Of a stretch of DNA of 64,000 nt, positions 53,098 to 61,292 are shown piece by piece. Origin of the DNA: Pseudomonas brassicacearum subsp. brassicacearum (GTDB lineage Bacteria; Pseudomonadota; Gammaproteobacteria; Pseudomonadales; Pseudomonadaceae); NCBI RefSeq assembly GCF_008801605.1, contig NZ_VZPJ01000023.1:1-64000 (forward strand), given 5' to 3'. Position 1 is the stretch's first letter; each line of letters starts with the position of its first letter. A program made the position numbers and the translations under genes. Under the pieces are notes generated by a model that searched no databases, was not told the origin of the DNA, and saw nothing but the letters and a program-made list of their open reading frames with translations.

Positions 53098-54288
53098 ATG
53101 TCCCGTCCAGCTTCGACCCGCGCCAGCCTGATATTCCTGGCGCTCACCTTGCTCGGTTTTCTCGCCGCGTCCAGCGCGCCGACGCCGTTGTATCATCTCT
53201 ACCAGGAACAATTGCAATTTTCCCCGGCCGTCTTGACGCTGATTTTCGGTGTGTACGCCTTCAGTCTGCTGGCGGCCTTGCTGACCGTGGGTTCGCTGTC
53301 GGATTACCTGGGCCGCAAGCCGGTGATCTTCGTGGCGCTGTTGCTCAACATGCTGGCGATGCTGCTGTTTATCAGCGCCGACAGCGTTGCCTGGTTGATC
53401 AGTGCCCGCTTGATCCAGGGATTTGCCACCGGCATGGCCACCAGTGTGCTGGGGGCTGCCTTGCTGGATTTCGACCGTCGCCAGGGCCCGCTGATCACCA
53501 GTGTCGCGCCGCTGTTGGGCATGGCATGCGGGGCGCTGGGCTGTGGCCTGCTGGCTGAATTCGCGCCGTTGCCCTTGCAACTGACGTACTGGCTTCTGTT
53601 GGGCTTGTTCCTGGCCCAGGCCGTTTACCTCTGGCGCCTGGCGGAAAGCGTCAGCCCGCAACCCGGTGCCTGGCAGTCCCTGCGGCCAACCCTGCATGTG
53701 CCGCCCCAGGCGCGGCAAGCCTTGTGGCGGGTCCTGCCACTGGACCTGGCGGCCTGGGCCGTGGGCGGTTTCTACTTGTCACTGGCACCGTCCCTGGTGC
53801 GAGCGTCAACCGGATCGACCTCCAACCTGATCGGTGGCGCGCTGGTGGCGGTGTTGACCCTCAGCGGCGCGTTATCCATCTACCTGCTGCGCAACCAGGA
53901 GGCCGACAAGATGTTGCGCCTCTCCGCGAGCTTGCTGGTGGTCGGTCTTGCATTGGTGCTGGCGGCGGTGCATGGCGCCAGCTTGCCATTGTTCTTCATT
54001 GGCACGCTGGTCACCGGCAGCGGTTTTGGCGCGGGATTCCTGGGGGCGCTGCGCAGCATCATGCCGCTGGCGTTGCCCCACGAACGGGCCGGTTTGATGT
54101 CGGCGTTCTATGTCCTCAGTTACCTGGCCTTCAGCCTGCCGTCGCTGCTGGCGGGGAACCTGACGCGGGTGTTCGGATTGATCCCGACCACCGATGGCTA
54201 TGGCGCGGTGTTGATTGTGCTGTGTGTCGTTGCGTTGTTGGGGTTACGTCAATCCATGAGACCGGTCAGCGATGGCGCGCGGCCTTGA
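53098..54288 (+). CDS. MFS drug-efflux-type transporter
   Basis: 396-aa, 12-span carrier. Motif A-like GSLSDYLGRKPVIFVAL between spans 2 and 3 and the span-5 region (ATGMATSVLGAALLDFDRR) are consistent with the DHA1 drug:proton antiporters. Divergent TetR gene suggests inducible efflux. ATG 53098 follows GTGGAG. Substrate unknown. Confidence 0.88.
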   Translation: MSRPASTRASLIFLALTLLGFLAASSAPTPLYHLYQEQLQFSPAVLTLIFGVYAFSLLAALLTVGSLSDYLGRKPVIFVALLLNMLAMLLFISADSVAWLISARLIQGFATGMATSVLGAALLDFDRRQGPLITSVAPLLGMACGALGCGLLAEFAPLPLQLTYWLLLGLFLAQAVYLWRLAESVSPQPGAWQSLRPTLHVPPQARQALWRVLPLDLAAWAVGGFYLSLAPSLVRASTGSTSNLIGGALVAVLTLSGALSIYLLRNQEADKMLRLSASLLVVGLALVLAAVHGASLPLFFIGTLVTGSGFGAGFLGALRSIMPLALPHERAGLMSAFYVLSYLAFSLPSLLAGNLTRVFGLIPTTDGYGAVLIVLCVVALLGLRQSMRPVSDGARP

Positions 54289-54357
54289 AACCAAGGGTGC
54301 GGGCGTCGCTGGCAGTAGGTTAGTCTTGGCGCCTCAGTCTTTTTTCCGGACGATCCC

Positions 54358-54669
54358 TTGAAAATCATTCGCAGCAAGTCCTTCACCGGGGACCGCGCCT
54401 GGGCGGCGCTGGATATCGCCAACATGAATGGTGTCACCACGCGCCTGCACTGGACCGATCAGCCGTACAAATGGCACGTCAATGACGGCGAGGAAGTCTT
54501 CGTGGTGCTCGATGGGCAAGTGCGGATGTGCTATCGGGAAGAGGGTGTCGAAAAGGAAACCTTGCTGGAGGCCGGGGACATTTTCTACGCCTCGGTGGGC
54601 ACCGAACATGTGGCCAGGCCCTTGGGCGAAGCGAGAATCCTGGTGATCGAGACCGAAGGCAGCGTCTGA
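54358..54669 (+). CDS. Cupin-fold protein
   Basis: 103-aa single-domain cupin: histidine/glutamate-bearing first motif KWHVNDGEEVFVVLDGQVRMCY and second motif LEAGDIFYASVGTEHVARP. The start appears to be TTG 54358 (no ATG in frame upstream of the core), so the codon is unusual and the ribosome site weak. Possibly a small metal-binding enzyme or sensor. 69 bp after the MFS gene. Confidence 0.75.
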   Translation: MKIIRSKSFTGDRAWAALDIANMNGVTTRLHWTDQPYKWHVNDGEEVFVVLDGQVRMCYREEGVEKETLLEAGDIFYASVGTEHVARPLGEARILVIETEGSV

Positions 54670-54687
54670 TGGTTATCTGCTAAACCG

Positions 54688-54714
54688 ATAACATATAGAG
54701 AGATTACCCGTTAT
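54688..54714. promoter_or_regulatory. Inverted ATAAC/GTTAT sites upstream of the TDT gene
   Basis: ATAACATATAG (54688 on) and CCCGTTATATAG (54707-54718) give ATAAC/GTTAT arms 17 bp apart in an A/T-rich 50-bp patch. This looks like a LysR-type binding region for the downstream TDT transporter; in Pseudomonas several sulfur-control promoters contain ATAAC-rich sites. Confidence 0.4.
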
Positions 54715-54772
54715 ATAGATATTCGATTCGGCTCTAGCATGGCTCCACCTTATCCGAGGACAGGAGTTCGCC

Positions 54773-55921
54773 ATGACATGCTGCGCTGCAAAAAACCGCT
54801 TGCGTCCATTGAGCCATTTGCCCAGGCCGCTGGAGGCCATTCGCCAATTCACGCCTAACTGGTTTGCCGTGGTCATGGGCACCGGAGTGTTGGCGCTGGC
54901 CTTGGCGCAATGGCCTGGGAATGTGCCGGGCCTGCGCCTTTTGGGTGAAGGCTTGTGGTTGTTCAACACGCTGTTGTTCGTGGTATTCGCCCTCATGTAC
55001 ACGGCCCGTTGGGTACTGTTCTTCGACGAAGCACGACGGATTTTCGGTCATTCAACGGTTTCGATGTTTTTCGGCACCATTCCCATGGGGCTGGCGACCA
55101 TCATCAACGGCTTTTTGGCATTTGGGCTGCCGCGCTGGGGGAGCGGTGTGGTGGCGGTGGCTGAGGCGTTATGGTGGATCGACGTGGCCATGTCGTTGGC
55201 CTGTGGTGTGCTGATCCCATTCTTGATGTTCACCCGCCAGGAACATCGCATCGACCAGATGACCGCCGTGTGGCTCTTGCCGGTGGTGGCCGCCGAAGTC
55301 GCGGCGGCCAGTGGCGGGCTGTTGGCGCCGCATCTGGCCGACGCTCTTGGGCAACTGGTCATGCTGGTGACCAGCTACGTGCTCTGGGCCTTTTCCCTGC
55401 CGGTGGCGTTCAGCATCCTGACGATTTTGCTGTTGCGCATGGCGCTGCACAAACTGCCTCACGAGAACATGGCCGCCTCGAGCTGGCTGGCCCTCGGCCC
55501 GATCGGCACCGGCGCCCTGGGCATGTTGCTATTGGGCAACGATGCCCCGCTGATTTTTGCCGCCAATGGCCTGTCCGGCGTGGGTGAAATCGCCGCCGGG
55601 TTGGGTCTGGTGGCTGGTATCACGCTGTGGGGGCTGGGGTTGTGGTGGATGTTGATGGCGCTTCTGATCACCGCGCGCTACCTGCGCGCAGGCATTCCCT
55701 TCAACCTCGGCTGGTGGGGCTTTACCTTTCCCCTGGGCGTGTACGCGTTGACCACGCTGAAGCTTGCGGACCTGCTGGGCCTGGTTTTTTTCAGCGTGTT
55801 CGGGGCTGTGCTGGTGGCGATGCTGGTGGTGATGTGGCTGATCGTCGGGCGGCGTACGGTCCTCGGTGCCTGGCACGGTGAGTTGTTTGTGTCGCCCTGT
55901 ATTGCAGGGCTGGCGAAATAA
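54773..55921 (+). CDS. TDT/SLAC1-family transporter (tellurite resistance/dicarboxylate or sulfite exporter type)
   Basis: 382-aa membrane protein of the TDT family (TehA/Mae1/SSU1), with ten predicted spans. Start IRQFTPNWFAVVMGTGVLALAL carries the phenylalanine/glycine pattern of this family. SLAC1-type members conduct anions such as malate, tellurite or sulfite; which applies here is not known. ATG 54773 with AGGAG upstream. The 5' region has candidate LysR-type sites. Confidence 0.85.
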   Translation: MTCCAAKNRLRPLSHLPRPLEAIRQFTPNWFAVVMGTGVLALALAQWPGNVPGLRLLGEGLWLFNTLLFVVFALMYTARWVLFFDEARRIFGHSTVSMFFGTIPMGLATIINGFLAFGLPRWGSGVVAVAEALWWIDVAMSLACGVLIPFLMFTRQEHRIDQMTAVWLLPVVAAEVAAASGGLLAPHLADALGQLVMLVTSYVLWAFSLPVAFSILTILLLRMALHKLPHENMAASSWLALGPIGTGALGMLLLGNDAPLIFAANGLSGVGEIAAGLGLVAGITLWGLGLWWMLMALLITARYLRAGIPFNLGWWGFTFPLGVYALTTLKLADLLGLVFFSVFGAVLVAMLVVMWLIVGRRTVLGAWHGELFVSPCIAGLAK

Positions 55922-56001
55922 TCGCTAAAGACAGGTAATGTGTGGCCTGGATCAAAAAGCGTCATTCCAATAAGCGTCCACGTCACTCAGGAACATGGAA
56001 G

Positions 56002-57876
56002 ATGAGTCACCCTTCGCAGTTCACCTTGCTTCGCACGCGGCGTTTCCTGCCGTTCTTCATCACGCAGTCCTTGGGCGCGTTCAACGACAACATTTTCAAG
56101 CAGTCGCTGATCCTCGCCATCCTCTACAAATTGACCATCGAGGGCGACCGCTCGATCTGGGTCAACCTCTGCGCGCTGCTGTTTATCCTGCCGTTTTTTC
56201 TGTTCTCGGCTCTGGCAGGGCAGTTCGGCGAAAAATTCGCCAAGGACGCGCTGATTCGTCTGATCAAGCTCGGCGAAATCGCCATCATGGCGGTCGGCGC
56301 AGTAGGGTTTCTGTTCGATCACTTATCGCTGATGCTGGTGGCGCTGTTCGCCATGGGCACGCATTCGGCGTTGTTCGGCCCGGTGAAGTACTCGATCCTG
56401 CCCCAGGCCTTGCGTGAGGAAGAGTTGGTCGGCGGCAACGGCCTGGTGGAGATGGGCACCTTCCTGGCGATCCTGGCCGGCACCATCGGCGCCGGGATCA
56501 TGATGTCCTCGGCGCATTACGCACCCGTGGTGTCCACTGCGATCATCGGTGTTGCCGTGCTCGGTTACCTGGCCAGCCGCAGCATTCCGCGCGCAGCGGC
56601 GGCCTCGCCGCAGATGCGCCTGAACTGGAACATCTTCAGCCAATCCTGGGCCACCCTGAAACTGGGGTTGGGGCAAACCCCGGCGGTGTCCCGTTCGATT
56701 GTCGGCAACTCCTGGTTCTGGTTCGTCGGGGCGATCTACCTGACGCAGATCCCGGCCTATGCCAAGGAGTGGATGCACGGTGACGAAACCGTGGTGACCT
56801 TGATCCTGACGGTGTTCTCGGTGGGGATCGCCTTGGGTTCGATGCTCTGCGAAAAGCTTTCCGGGCGCAAAGTCGAGATCGGCCTGGTGCCGTTCGGCTC
56901 GTTCGGGCTGACGGTGTTCGGCCTGCTGTTGTGGTGGCATTCCGGTGGAATCCCCGACAGCGTCGAGGGGCACGGTTGGCTTGAAGTGCTCGGTTTCGGT
57001 CACGCCTGGCTGGTGCTGATCGACATCCTGGGCCTGGGTGTCTTTGGCGGTTTCTATATCGTGCCGCTGTACGCGTTGATCCAGTCGCGCACGGTGGAGA
57101 ACGAGCGGGCGCGGGTGATTGCTGCCAACAACATTCTCAACGCGTTGTTCATGGTGGTCTCGGCCATCGTCTCCATCGTGCTGCTGAGCCTGGCCAAACT
57201 GTCGATCCCGCAACTGTTCCTGGTGGTGTCGTTGCTCAACATTGGCGTCAACGCCTACATCTTCAAGATCGTTCCCGAGTTCAGCATGCGTTTCATGATC
57301 TGGCTGCTGAGCCATTCCATGTACCGCGTGGAGCACCGCAATTTGGAGGCGATCCCGGATGAAGGGGCTGCGCTGTTGGTCTGCAACCACGTCTCCTTCG
57401 TCGATGCCTTGCTGATTGGCGGCGCGGTGCGTCGGCCGATTCGCTTCGTGATGTACTACAAGATCTACAACCTGCCGGTGTTGAATTTCATCTTCCGTAC
57501 CGCTGGGACGATCCCGATTGCCGGGCGCCAGGAAGACATTCACATCTACGAAAAAGCCTTCAAGCGAATCGCCCAATACCTGAAGGACGGTGAGTTGGTC
57601 TGCATCTTCCCTGAAGGAAAGCTGACCGGTGACGGTGAGATCAATGAGTTCAAGAGCGGACTGACACGCATCCTCCAGGAGACCCCGGTGCCGGTGATTC
57701 CCCTGGCGTTGCAGGGGTTGTGGGGCAGTTTTTTCAGTCGCGACCCGGCCAAAGGGCTGTTTCGTCGATTCTGGTCGCGGGTGACGCTGGTGGCGGGGTC
57801 GGCGGTCGCGGTGGAAGTGGCTGAGCCGGCGAAGTTGCAGGCGTTGGTGGGGGAGTTGCGTGGGACCGTCCGCTAG
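56002..57876 (+). CDS. MFS transporter fused to a PlsC-type lysophospholipid acyltransferase
   Basis: 624-aa fusion. Residues ~1-410 form a 12-span MFS domain of the LplT (lysophospholipid flippase) type, beginning RTRRFLPFFITQSLGAFNDN. Residues ~430-624 form a glycerol-phosphate/lysophospholipid acyltransferase with the NHVSFVDALLIGG motif (NHxxxxD) and FPEGKLTGDGEI. The domain pair suggests uptake of a lysophospholipid and its re-acylation on the inner leaflet, as LplT and Aas do when separate. ATG 56002. A REP pair follows. Confidence 0.92.
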   Translation: MSHPSQFTLLRTRRFLPFFITQSLGAFNDNIFKQSLILAILYKLTIEGDRSIWVNLCALLFILPFFLFSALAGQFGEKFAKDALIRLIKLGEIAIMAVGAVGFLFDHLSLMLVALFAMGTHSALFGPVKYSILPQALREEELVGGNGLVEMGTFLAILAGTIGAGIMMSSAHYAPVVSTAIIGVAVLGYLASRSIPRAAAASPQMRLNWNIFSQSWATLKLGLGQTPAVSRSIVGNSWFWFVGAIYLTQIPAYAKEWMHGDETVVTLILTVFSVGIALGSMLCEKLSGRKVEIGLVPFGSFGLTVFGLLLWWHSGGIPDSVEGHGWLEVLGFGHAWLVLIDILGLGVFGGFYIVPLYALIQSRTVENERARVIAANNILNALFMVVSAIVSIVLLSLAKLSIPQLFLVVSLLNIGVNAYIFKIVPEFSMRFMIWLLSHSMYRVEHRNLEAIPDEGAALLVCNHVSFVDALLIGGAVRRPIRFVMYYKIYNLPVLNFIFRTAGTIPIAGRQEDIHIYEKAFKRIAQYLKDGELVCIFPEGKLTGDGEINEFKSGLTRILQETPVPVIPLALQGLWGSFFSRDPAKGLFRRFWSRVTLVAGSAVAVEVAEPAKLQALVGELRGTVR

Positions 57877-57913
57877 AACGAAAAACTGAAGGAGAAGACC
57901 TGTGGGATTAAAA

Positions 57914-57984
57914 CCTGTGGGAGCAAAGCTTGCTCGCGATGGCGTCCTTGCGATCGCTATCGCGGGCAAGCCTTGCTCCCACAG
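57914..57984. repeat. REP pair, inverted, with extra half-copy
   Basis: GTGGGAGCAAAGCTTGCTCGCGATGGC and CGCGGGCAAGCCTTGCTCCCAC, followed at 57990-58045 by fragments (CTCCCCACAGG, CTCCTACAAG) that look like partial REP arms. Confidence 0.85.
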
Positions 57985-58055
57985 ACCCTGCTCCCCACAG
58001 GTTTTACTCCTACAAGTTCCACAGCTCCTAGAAGGTCTTGCTCCTGCAGGAGGGC

Positions 58056-58370
58056 TTAAGCGCTGACCTTGAGCCCGATCAACCCTGCAACGATCAACGC
58101 CACGCTGGCCAGACGAACCAGCGCCATCGACTCACCAAACAAAATGATCCCGGCGATCACCGTGCCCACGGCACCGACCCCGGTCCAGATCGCATAGGCT
58201 GTACCCAGCGGCAGTTCCTTCATTGCAAGGCCGAGCAGGCCAAGGCTGATCGCCATGGCGGCGATTGTCAGTGCAGTGGGGAGAGGGCGGCTGAAGCCGT
58301 CGGTGTATTTCAGGCCGACAGCCCAGCCGACTTCGAACAGGCCGGCAAAAAACAGAATGATCCAGGACAT
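58056..58370 (-). CDS. sugE: SMR-family guanidinium exporter Gdx (SugE)
   Basis: 104-aa, four-span small multidrug resistance protein. FAGLFEVGWAVGLKYTDGFS, with Glu13 as the proton/substrate residue, and MKELPLGTAYAIWTGVGAVGT are the SugE/Gdx signature rather than the EmrE one. Members of this subfamily export guanidinium. The guanidine-II riboswitch in its 5' leader makes guanidinium the likely substrate here. ATG 58370 with GAGG 6 bp upstream. Confidence 0.95.
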   Translation of the reverse strand: MSWIILFFAGLFEVGWAVGLKYTDGFSRPLPTALTIAAMAISLGLLGLAMKELPLGTAYAIWTGVGAVGTVIAGIILFGESMALVRLASVALIVAGLIGLKVSA

Positions 58371-58390
58371 CACACACCTCATCGATGGAT

Positions 58391-58440
58391 GGGGTCGTCC
58401 CCGGATAACGGTTGCTATGGCGTTGCGGGGTCGTCCCCGC
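58391..58440 (-). ncRNA. Guanidine-II (mini-ykkC) riboswitch
   Basis: On the minus strand two small hairpins carry the identical loop: GCGGGGACGACCCCGC (58440-58425) and GGGGACGACCCC (58402-58391), both GGGG-ACGA-CCCC, joined by 22 nt. Two stems with ACGR loops are the defining layout of guanidine-II riboswitches. The second stem ends 20 nt before the ATG and 10 nt before the GAGG ribosome site, suggesting translational control. Confidence 0.95.
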
Positions 58441-58450
58441 ATTGGGCGCA

Positions 58451-58479
58451 AGAATGCCCAATGCTGACGATTCGGTCAA
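58451..58479 (-). promoter_or_regulatory. Sigma-70 promoter of the guanidine riboswitch/sugE transcript
   Basis: TTGACC (-35, 58479-58474) and CATTCT (-10, 58456-58451) separated by 17 bp on the minus strand. The start would fall near 58444, a few bases before the first riboswitch hairpin. The -10 overlaps a 7-bp hairpin ATTGGGC/GCCCAAT (58441-58462). Confidence 0.6.
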
Positions 58480-58488
58480 GATTCGCCT

Positions 58489-59454
58489 TCAGTCCGTCGC
58501 TTGACGGGCCTGCAGTTCACGGTCCTGTTTTTCGCTCATGCGCCGGAAGTACGTCGAGAGCAGGGCGCCGGAAATGTTGTGCCAGACGCTGAACAGCGCG
58601 CTGGGTACCGCCGCCAGTGGCGAAAAGTGTGCACTCGCCAGCGCTGCACCCAGGCCGGAGTTCTGCATGCCGACTTCCAATGACAGGGTTTTGCGCTGGG
58701 CCAACGGCAAGCCGAACAAACGCCCGGTGAAGTACCCCAGCAGATAACCGAAGCTGTTGTGCAGCATCACGATGGCCATGATCAGCAGGCCGGATTCGGC
58801 GATTTTCGCCTGACTGGCTGCAACCACCGCCGCGACGATGATCACGATGCTCACTACCGATATCAGTGGCAGCACTTCTACCGCATGACGAACCCGGGCA
58901 CCCAGCAGGCGTTGGGCAATGATGCCCAGTGCGATCGGCAACAGGACGATTTGCAGGATCGACCAGAACAGCGCCGAGAACGACACCGGCAACCAGGCCG
59001 AGGCCAGCAGCCAGATCAGCGCCGGGGTCAGCAGAGGGGCAAGCAGGGTCGTGAGGGCGGAAATCGCCACGGCCAGGGCCAGGTCACCGCGAGCCAGCCA
59101 GGTCATGACATTGGACGATGTGCCGCTCGGGCAGCAGCCCACCAGGATCACGCCGACGGCGATCTCCGGCGGCAGACTGAACACTTGGCAAAGCAGCCAC
59201 GCCGTACCGGGCATGATCACGAATTGGGCAACCACCCCCAAGGCGACGCGCCCTGGATGACGGGCCACTTCGGCGAAGTCTTCCAGCTTGAGTGCCAGGC
59301 CCATGCCGAACATCACCAGGCCCAGCAGCGGCACGATGGCGATTTTTAGACCGATGAACCAAGCTGGCTGCAGAAACGCCACCACCGCGAAAATCAGTAC
59401 CCAGTAAGCGAAGGTATTGCCGACAAAGCGACTCAATGCAGCCAATGCGCGCAT
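58489..59454 (-). CDS. Bile acid:sodium symporter (BASS) family transporter
   Basis: 321-aa membrane protein with ten predicted spans. Conserved BASS segments are FGMGLALKLEDFAEVARHPG, GCCPSGTSSNVMTWLARGDLALAVAISALTTLLAPLLTP and EVGMQNSGLGAALASAHF, including the cation-binding Gly/Ser-rich crossing helices. Bacterial members transport pantothenate, glucosinolates or other organic acids; substrate unknown. ATG 59454. The gene ends 45 bp before the guanidine leader and on the same strand. Confidence 0.92.
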   Translation of the reverse strand: MRALAALSRFVGNTFAYWVLIFAVVAFLQPAWFIGLKIAIVPLLGLVMFGMGLALKLEDFAEVARHPGRVALGVVAQFVIMPGTAWLLCQVFSLPPEIAVGVILVGCCPSGTSSNVMTWLARGDLALAVAISALTTLLAPLLTPALIWLLASAWLPVSFSALFWSILQIVLLPIALGIIAQRLLGARVRHAVEVLPLISVVSIVIIVAAVVAASQAKIAESGLLIMAIVMLHNSFGYLLGYFTGRLFGLPLAQRKTLSLEVGMQNSGLGAALASAHFSPLAAVPSALFSVWHNISGALLSTYFRRMSEKQDRELQARQATD

Positions 59455-59491
59455 GACCTGATCCTTATTATTAAGAACACCACAAAACCCA

Positions 59492-59583
59492 ATGTGGGAG
59501 CGGGCTTGCTCGCGAAAGCGGAGTGTCAGTCAGCATCTCGGTGGCCGTCATGCCGCTATCGCGAGCAAGCTCGCTCCCACAGG
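59492..59583. repeat. REP pair, inverted
   Basis: GTGGGAGCGGGCTTGCTCGCGAAAGCGG and CGCGAGCAAGCTCGCTCCCAC, between the BASS gene start and the rdgC end (same-strand genes). Confidence 0.9.
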
Positions 59584-59594
59584 GGGGGCGGGGT

Positions 59595-60515
59595 TTAGAT
59601 CCCCTGCGGAATCTCTTCCCCACCCAACGCTTCAACCAGCGCCGGCAGGAACTCGCCGAACGTCAACATCATCAGCGTGAAGCTGGCGTCCAGTTGGCCG
59701 AGGGCTTCGTCGCCACCGTCCTGCTCTGCCTGGTCCTGCAGCAGGTCTTCGAACTTCAGGCGCTTGACCACCATCTTGTCGTCGAGCATGAAGGACAGCT
59801 TGTCCTGCCAGGCCAGGGACAGTTGCGTGACGACCTTGCCGGTGTTCAGGTGCAGCTGGATTTCGTCGCTGGTCAGGTCCTGGCGCTTGCAGCGCACGAT
59901 GCCGCCGTCTTCGTGGGTGTCGCGCAGTTCGCATTCATCGAGCACGAAGAAATCGTCCGCGGCTTTCTGGGTCTTGACCCAGTCGGTCATGGTAGCGGTC
60001 GGGGCCATTTTTACCGTCAGTGGACGTACCGGCAGCGAGCCGATGACTTCGCGCAGGGTAGACAGCAGGTCTTCAGCGCGTTTCGGGCTGGCCGAGTTCA
60101 CCAGGATCAGGCCCTGTTTCGGCGCGATGGCGGCAAAAGTGGACGAACGACGGATGAACGCACGCGGCAGGAACGCCTGGATGATTTCATCCTTGAGCTG
60201 GTCCCGTTCCTTTTTATAGACCTTGCGCATTTGCTCGGCTTCGATCTCTTCGACCTTTTCCTTCAGGGCATCGCGTACGACGCTACCCGGCAAGATGCGT
60301 TCTTCCTTGCGCGCGGCGATCAGCAGGAAGTCCTGGCTGACGTGCACCAGCGGTGCGTCTTCGCCTTTGCCAAACGGTGCGACGAAACCGTAAGTGGTCA
60401 ACTCCTGGCTTGCACATGGACGCGCCAGTTTGCTGGCCAGTGCAGTTTCCAACGCCTCGGCATCAAAAGGCAGATCTTGGGTCAGGCGATAGATAAGCAG
60501 GTTTTTGAACCACAT
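59595..60515 (-). CDS. rdgC: Recombination-associated protein RdgC
   Basis: 306-aa DNA-binding protein forming a ring around duplex DNA and restraining RecA. N-terminal MWFKNLLIYRLTQD, the ASQELTTYGFVAPFG region and the C-terminal LSLAWQDKLSFMLDDKMVVKRLKFEDLL are conserved RdgC blocks. ATG 60515 chosen since MWFKNL is the family start; the frame runs to 60539. Transcribed away from the tRNA cluster. Confidence 0.95.
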   Translation of the reverse strand: MWFKNLLIYRLTQDLPFDAEALETALASKLARPCASQELTTYGFVAPFGKGEDAPLVHVSQDFLLIAARKEERILPGSVVRDALKEKVEEIEAEQMRKVYKKERDQLKDEIIQAFLPRAFIRRSSTFAAIAPKQGLILVNSASPKRAEDLLSTLREVIGSLPVRPLTVKMAPTATMTDWVKTQKAADDFFVLDECELRDTHEDGGIVRCKRQDLTSDEIQLHLNTGKVVTQLSLAWQDKLSFMLDDKMVVKRLKFEDLLQDQAEQDGGDEALGQLDASFTLMMLTFGEFLPALVEALGGEEIPQGI

Positions 60516-60625
60516 GGGGTGAGTCTCTCCTTTATACAAAGGGGGGCATTATTCTCTTCGCAGCGCCATAGGCCAACCCTTCGCTAAGCCTTTGGAAGGC
60601 CTGAAAAAATTAATTTAAAAAGTGC

Positions 60626-60654
60626 TTGCCAGCTTAAAGAGTGCTCCGTAGAAT
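60626..60654 (+). promoter_or_regulatory. Stable-RNA promoter of the first tRNA pair
   Basis: TTGCCA (60626-60631), 17-bp spacer, TAGAAT (60649-60654), then GC-rich discriminator GCGCGCC. GC-rich discriminators are the hallmark of ppGpp-repressed tRNA/rRNA promoters. Confidence 0.75.
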
Positions 60655-60675
60655 GCGCGCCACACCGAAAGCGAA

Positions 60676-60751
60676 GGGTGATTAGCTCAGCTGGGAGAGC
60701 GTCTGCCTTACAAGCAGAATGTCGGCGGTTCGATCCCGTCATCACCCACCA
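60676..60751 (+). tRNA. tRNA-Val (anticodon UAC)
   Basis: 76 nt with encoded CCA. Acceptor stem GGGTGAT/ATCACCC, D-loop GCTCAGCTGGGAGAGC, anticodon TAC at 60709-60711 in loop CTTACAA, T-loop GGTTCGATCC. Identical to the copy at 61026. Confidence 0.97.
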
Positions 60752-60770
60752 TTCGTTCAACGTGTTACGC

Positions 60771-60847
60771 GCAGCGGTAGTTCAGTCGGTTAGAATACCG
60801 GCCTGTCACGCCGGGGGTCGCGGGTTCGAGTCCCGTCCGCTGCGCCA
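60771..60847 (+). tRNA. tRNA-Asp (anticodon GUC)
   Basis: 77 nt with CCA. Acceptor stem GCAGCGG/CCGCTGC, anticodon GTC at 60805-60807 in CTGTCAC, T-loop GGTTCGAGTCC. 19 bp after tRNA-Val, so co-transcribed. Confidence 0.97.
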
Positions 60848-60887
60848 TATTCGGTTACCTGGAACACTGAACGCCAGGTCACCACGG

Positions 60888-60911
60888 AAAGCCCGCTAAC
60901 GCGGGCTTTTT
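60888..60911 (+). terminator. Terminator of the first tRNA pair
   Basis: AAAGCCCGC/GCGGGCTTT stem with loop TAAC, followed by TT. 40 bp after the tRNA-Asp end. Confidence 0.88.
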
Positions 60912-60962
60912 GCTGTTTGCAGTTCCTGTGGTGTGCGTTGCTCATGTTTTTTTTTGCTGAAT

Positions 60963-61015
60963 TTGCTAATTAAATCAGCACGTTATAAAAAACTGTGAGA
61001 GAATGCGCCCCGCAT
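60963..61015 (+). promoter_or_regulatory. Promoter region of the second tRNA pair
   Basis: A/T-rich stretch with GAGAAT (60999-61004) followed by the GC-rich GCGCCCCGC, matching the discriminator of the first pair. The -35 element is unclear (TTGCTA at 60963 is too far). The immediate upstream sequence is otherwise only loosely similar to that of the first copy. Confidence 0.5.
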
Positions 61016-61025
61016 CGAAAGTGAA

Positions 61026-61101
61026 GGGTGATTAGCTCAGCTGGGAGAGCGTCTGCCTTACAAGCAGAATGTCGGCGGTTCGATCCCGTCATCACCCACC
61101 A
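61026..61101 (+). tRNA. tRNA-Val (anticodon UAC), second copy
   Basis: Same 76-nt sequence as the copy at 60676, including CCA and the anticodon TAC in loop CTTACAA. 178 bp after the first tRNA-Asp. Confidence 0.97.
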
Positions 61102-61118
61102 AACTTTCAGTGTTACGC

Positions 61119-61195
61119 GCAGCGGTAGTTCAGTCGGTTAGAATACCGGCCTGTCACGCCGGGGGTCGCGGGTTCGAGTCCCGTCCGCTGCGCCA
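61119..61195 (+). tRNA. tRNA-Asp (anticodon GUC), second copy
   Basis: Same 77-nt sequence as the copy at 60771, with CCA. The Val-Asp spacing is 17 bp here and 19 bp in the first pair; both spacers end in TGTTACGC. Confidence 0.97.
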
Positions 61196-61236
61196 TATTT
61201 GGTTATCTGGAATGCTGAACGCCAGGTGGCTACTAG

Positions 61237-61279
61237 AACGACGCTTTTCCTTTACGAGGGGAAAGCGTCGTTTTTTTTT
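61237..61279 (+). terminator. Terminator of the second tRNA pair
   Basis: AACGACGCTTT and AAAGCGTCGTT pair over 11 bp, followed by a run of nine T residues in all. Confidence 0.9.
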
Positions 61280-61292
61280 GGCTCTCTTTTTT

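Noticed and set aside
56323..57969. Long minus-strand open frame opposite the MFS-acyltransferase gene
   Set aside because: The translation is His/Gln/Arg-rich low-complexity sequence typical of antisense frames in high-GC genes, while the plus strand has catalytic motifs.
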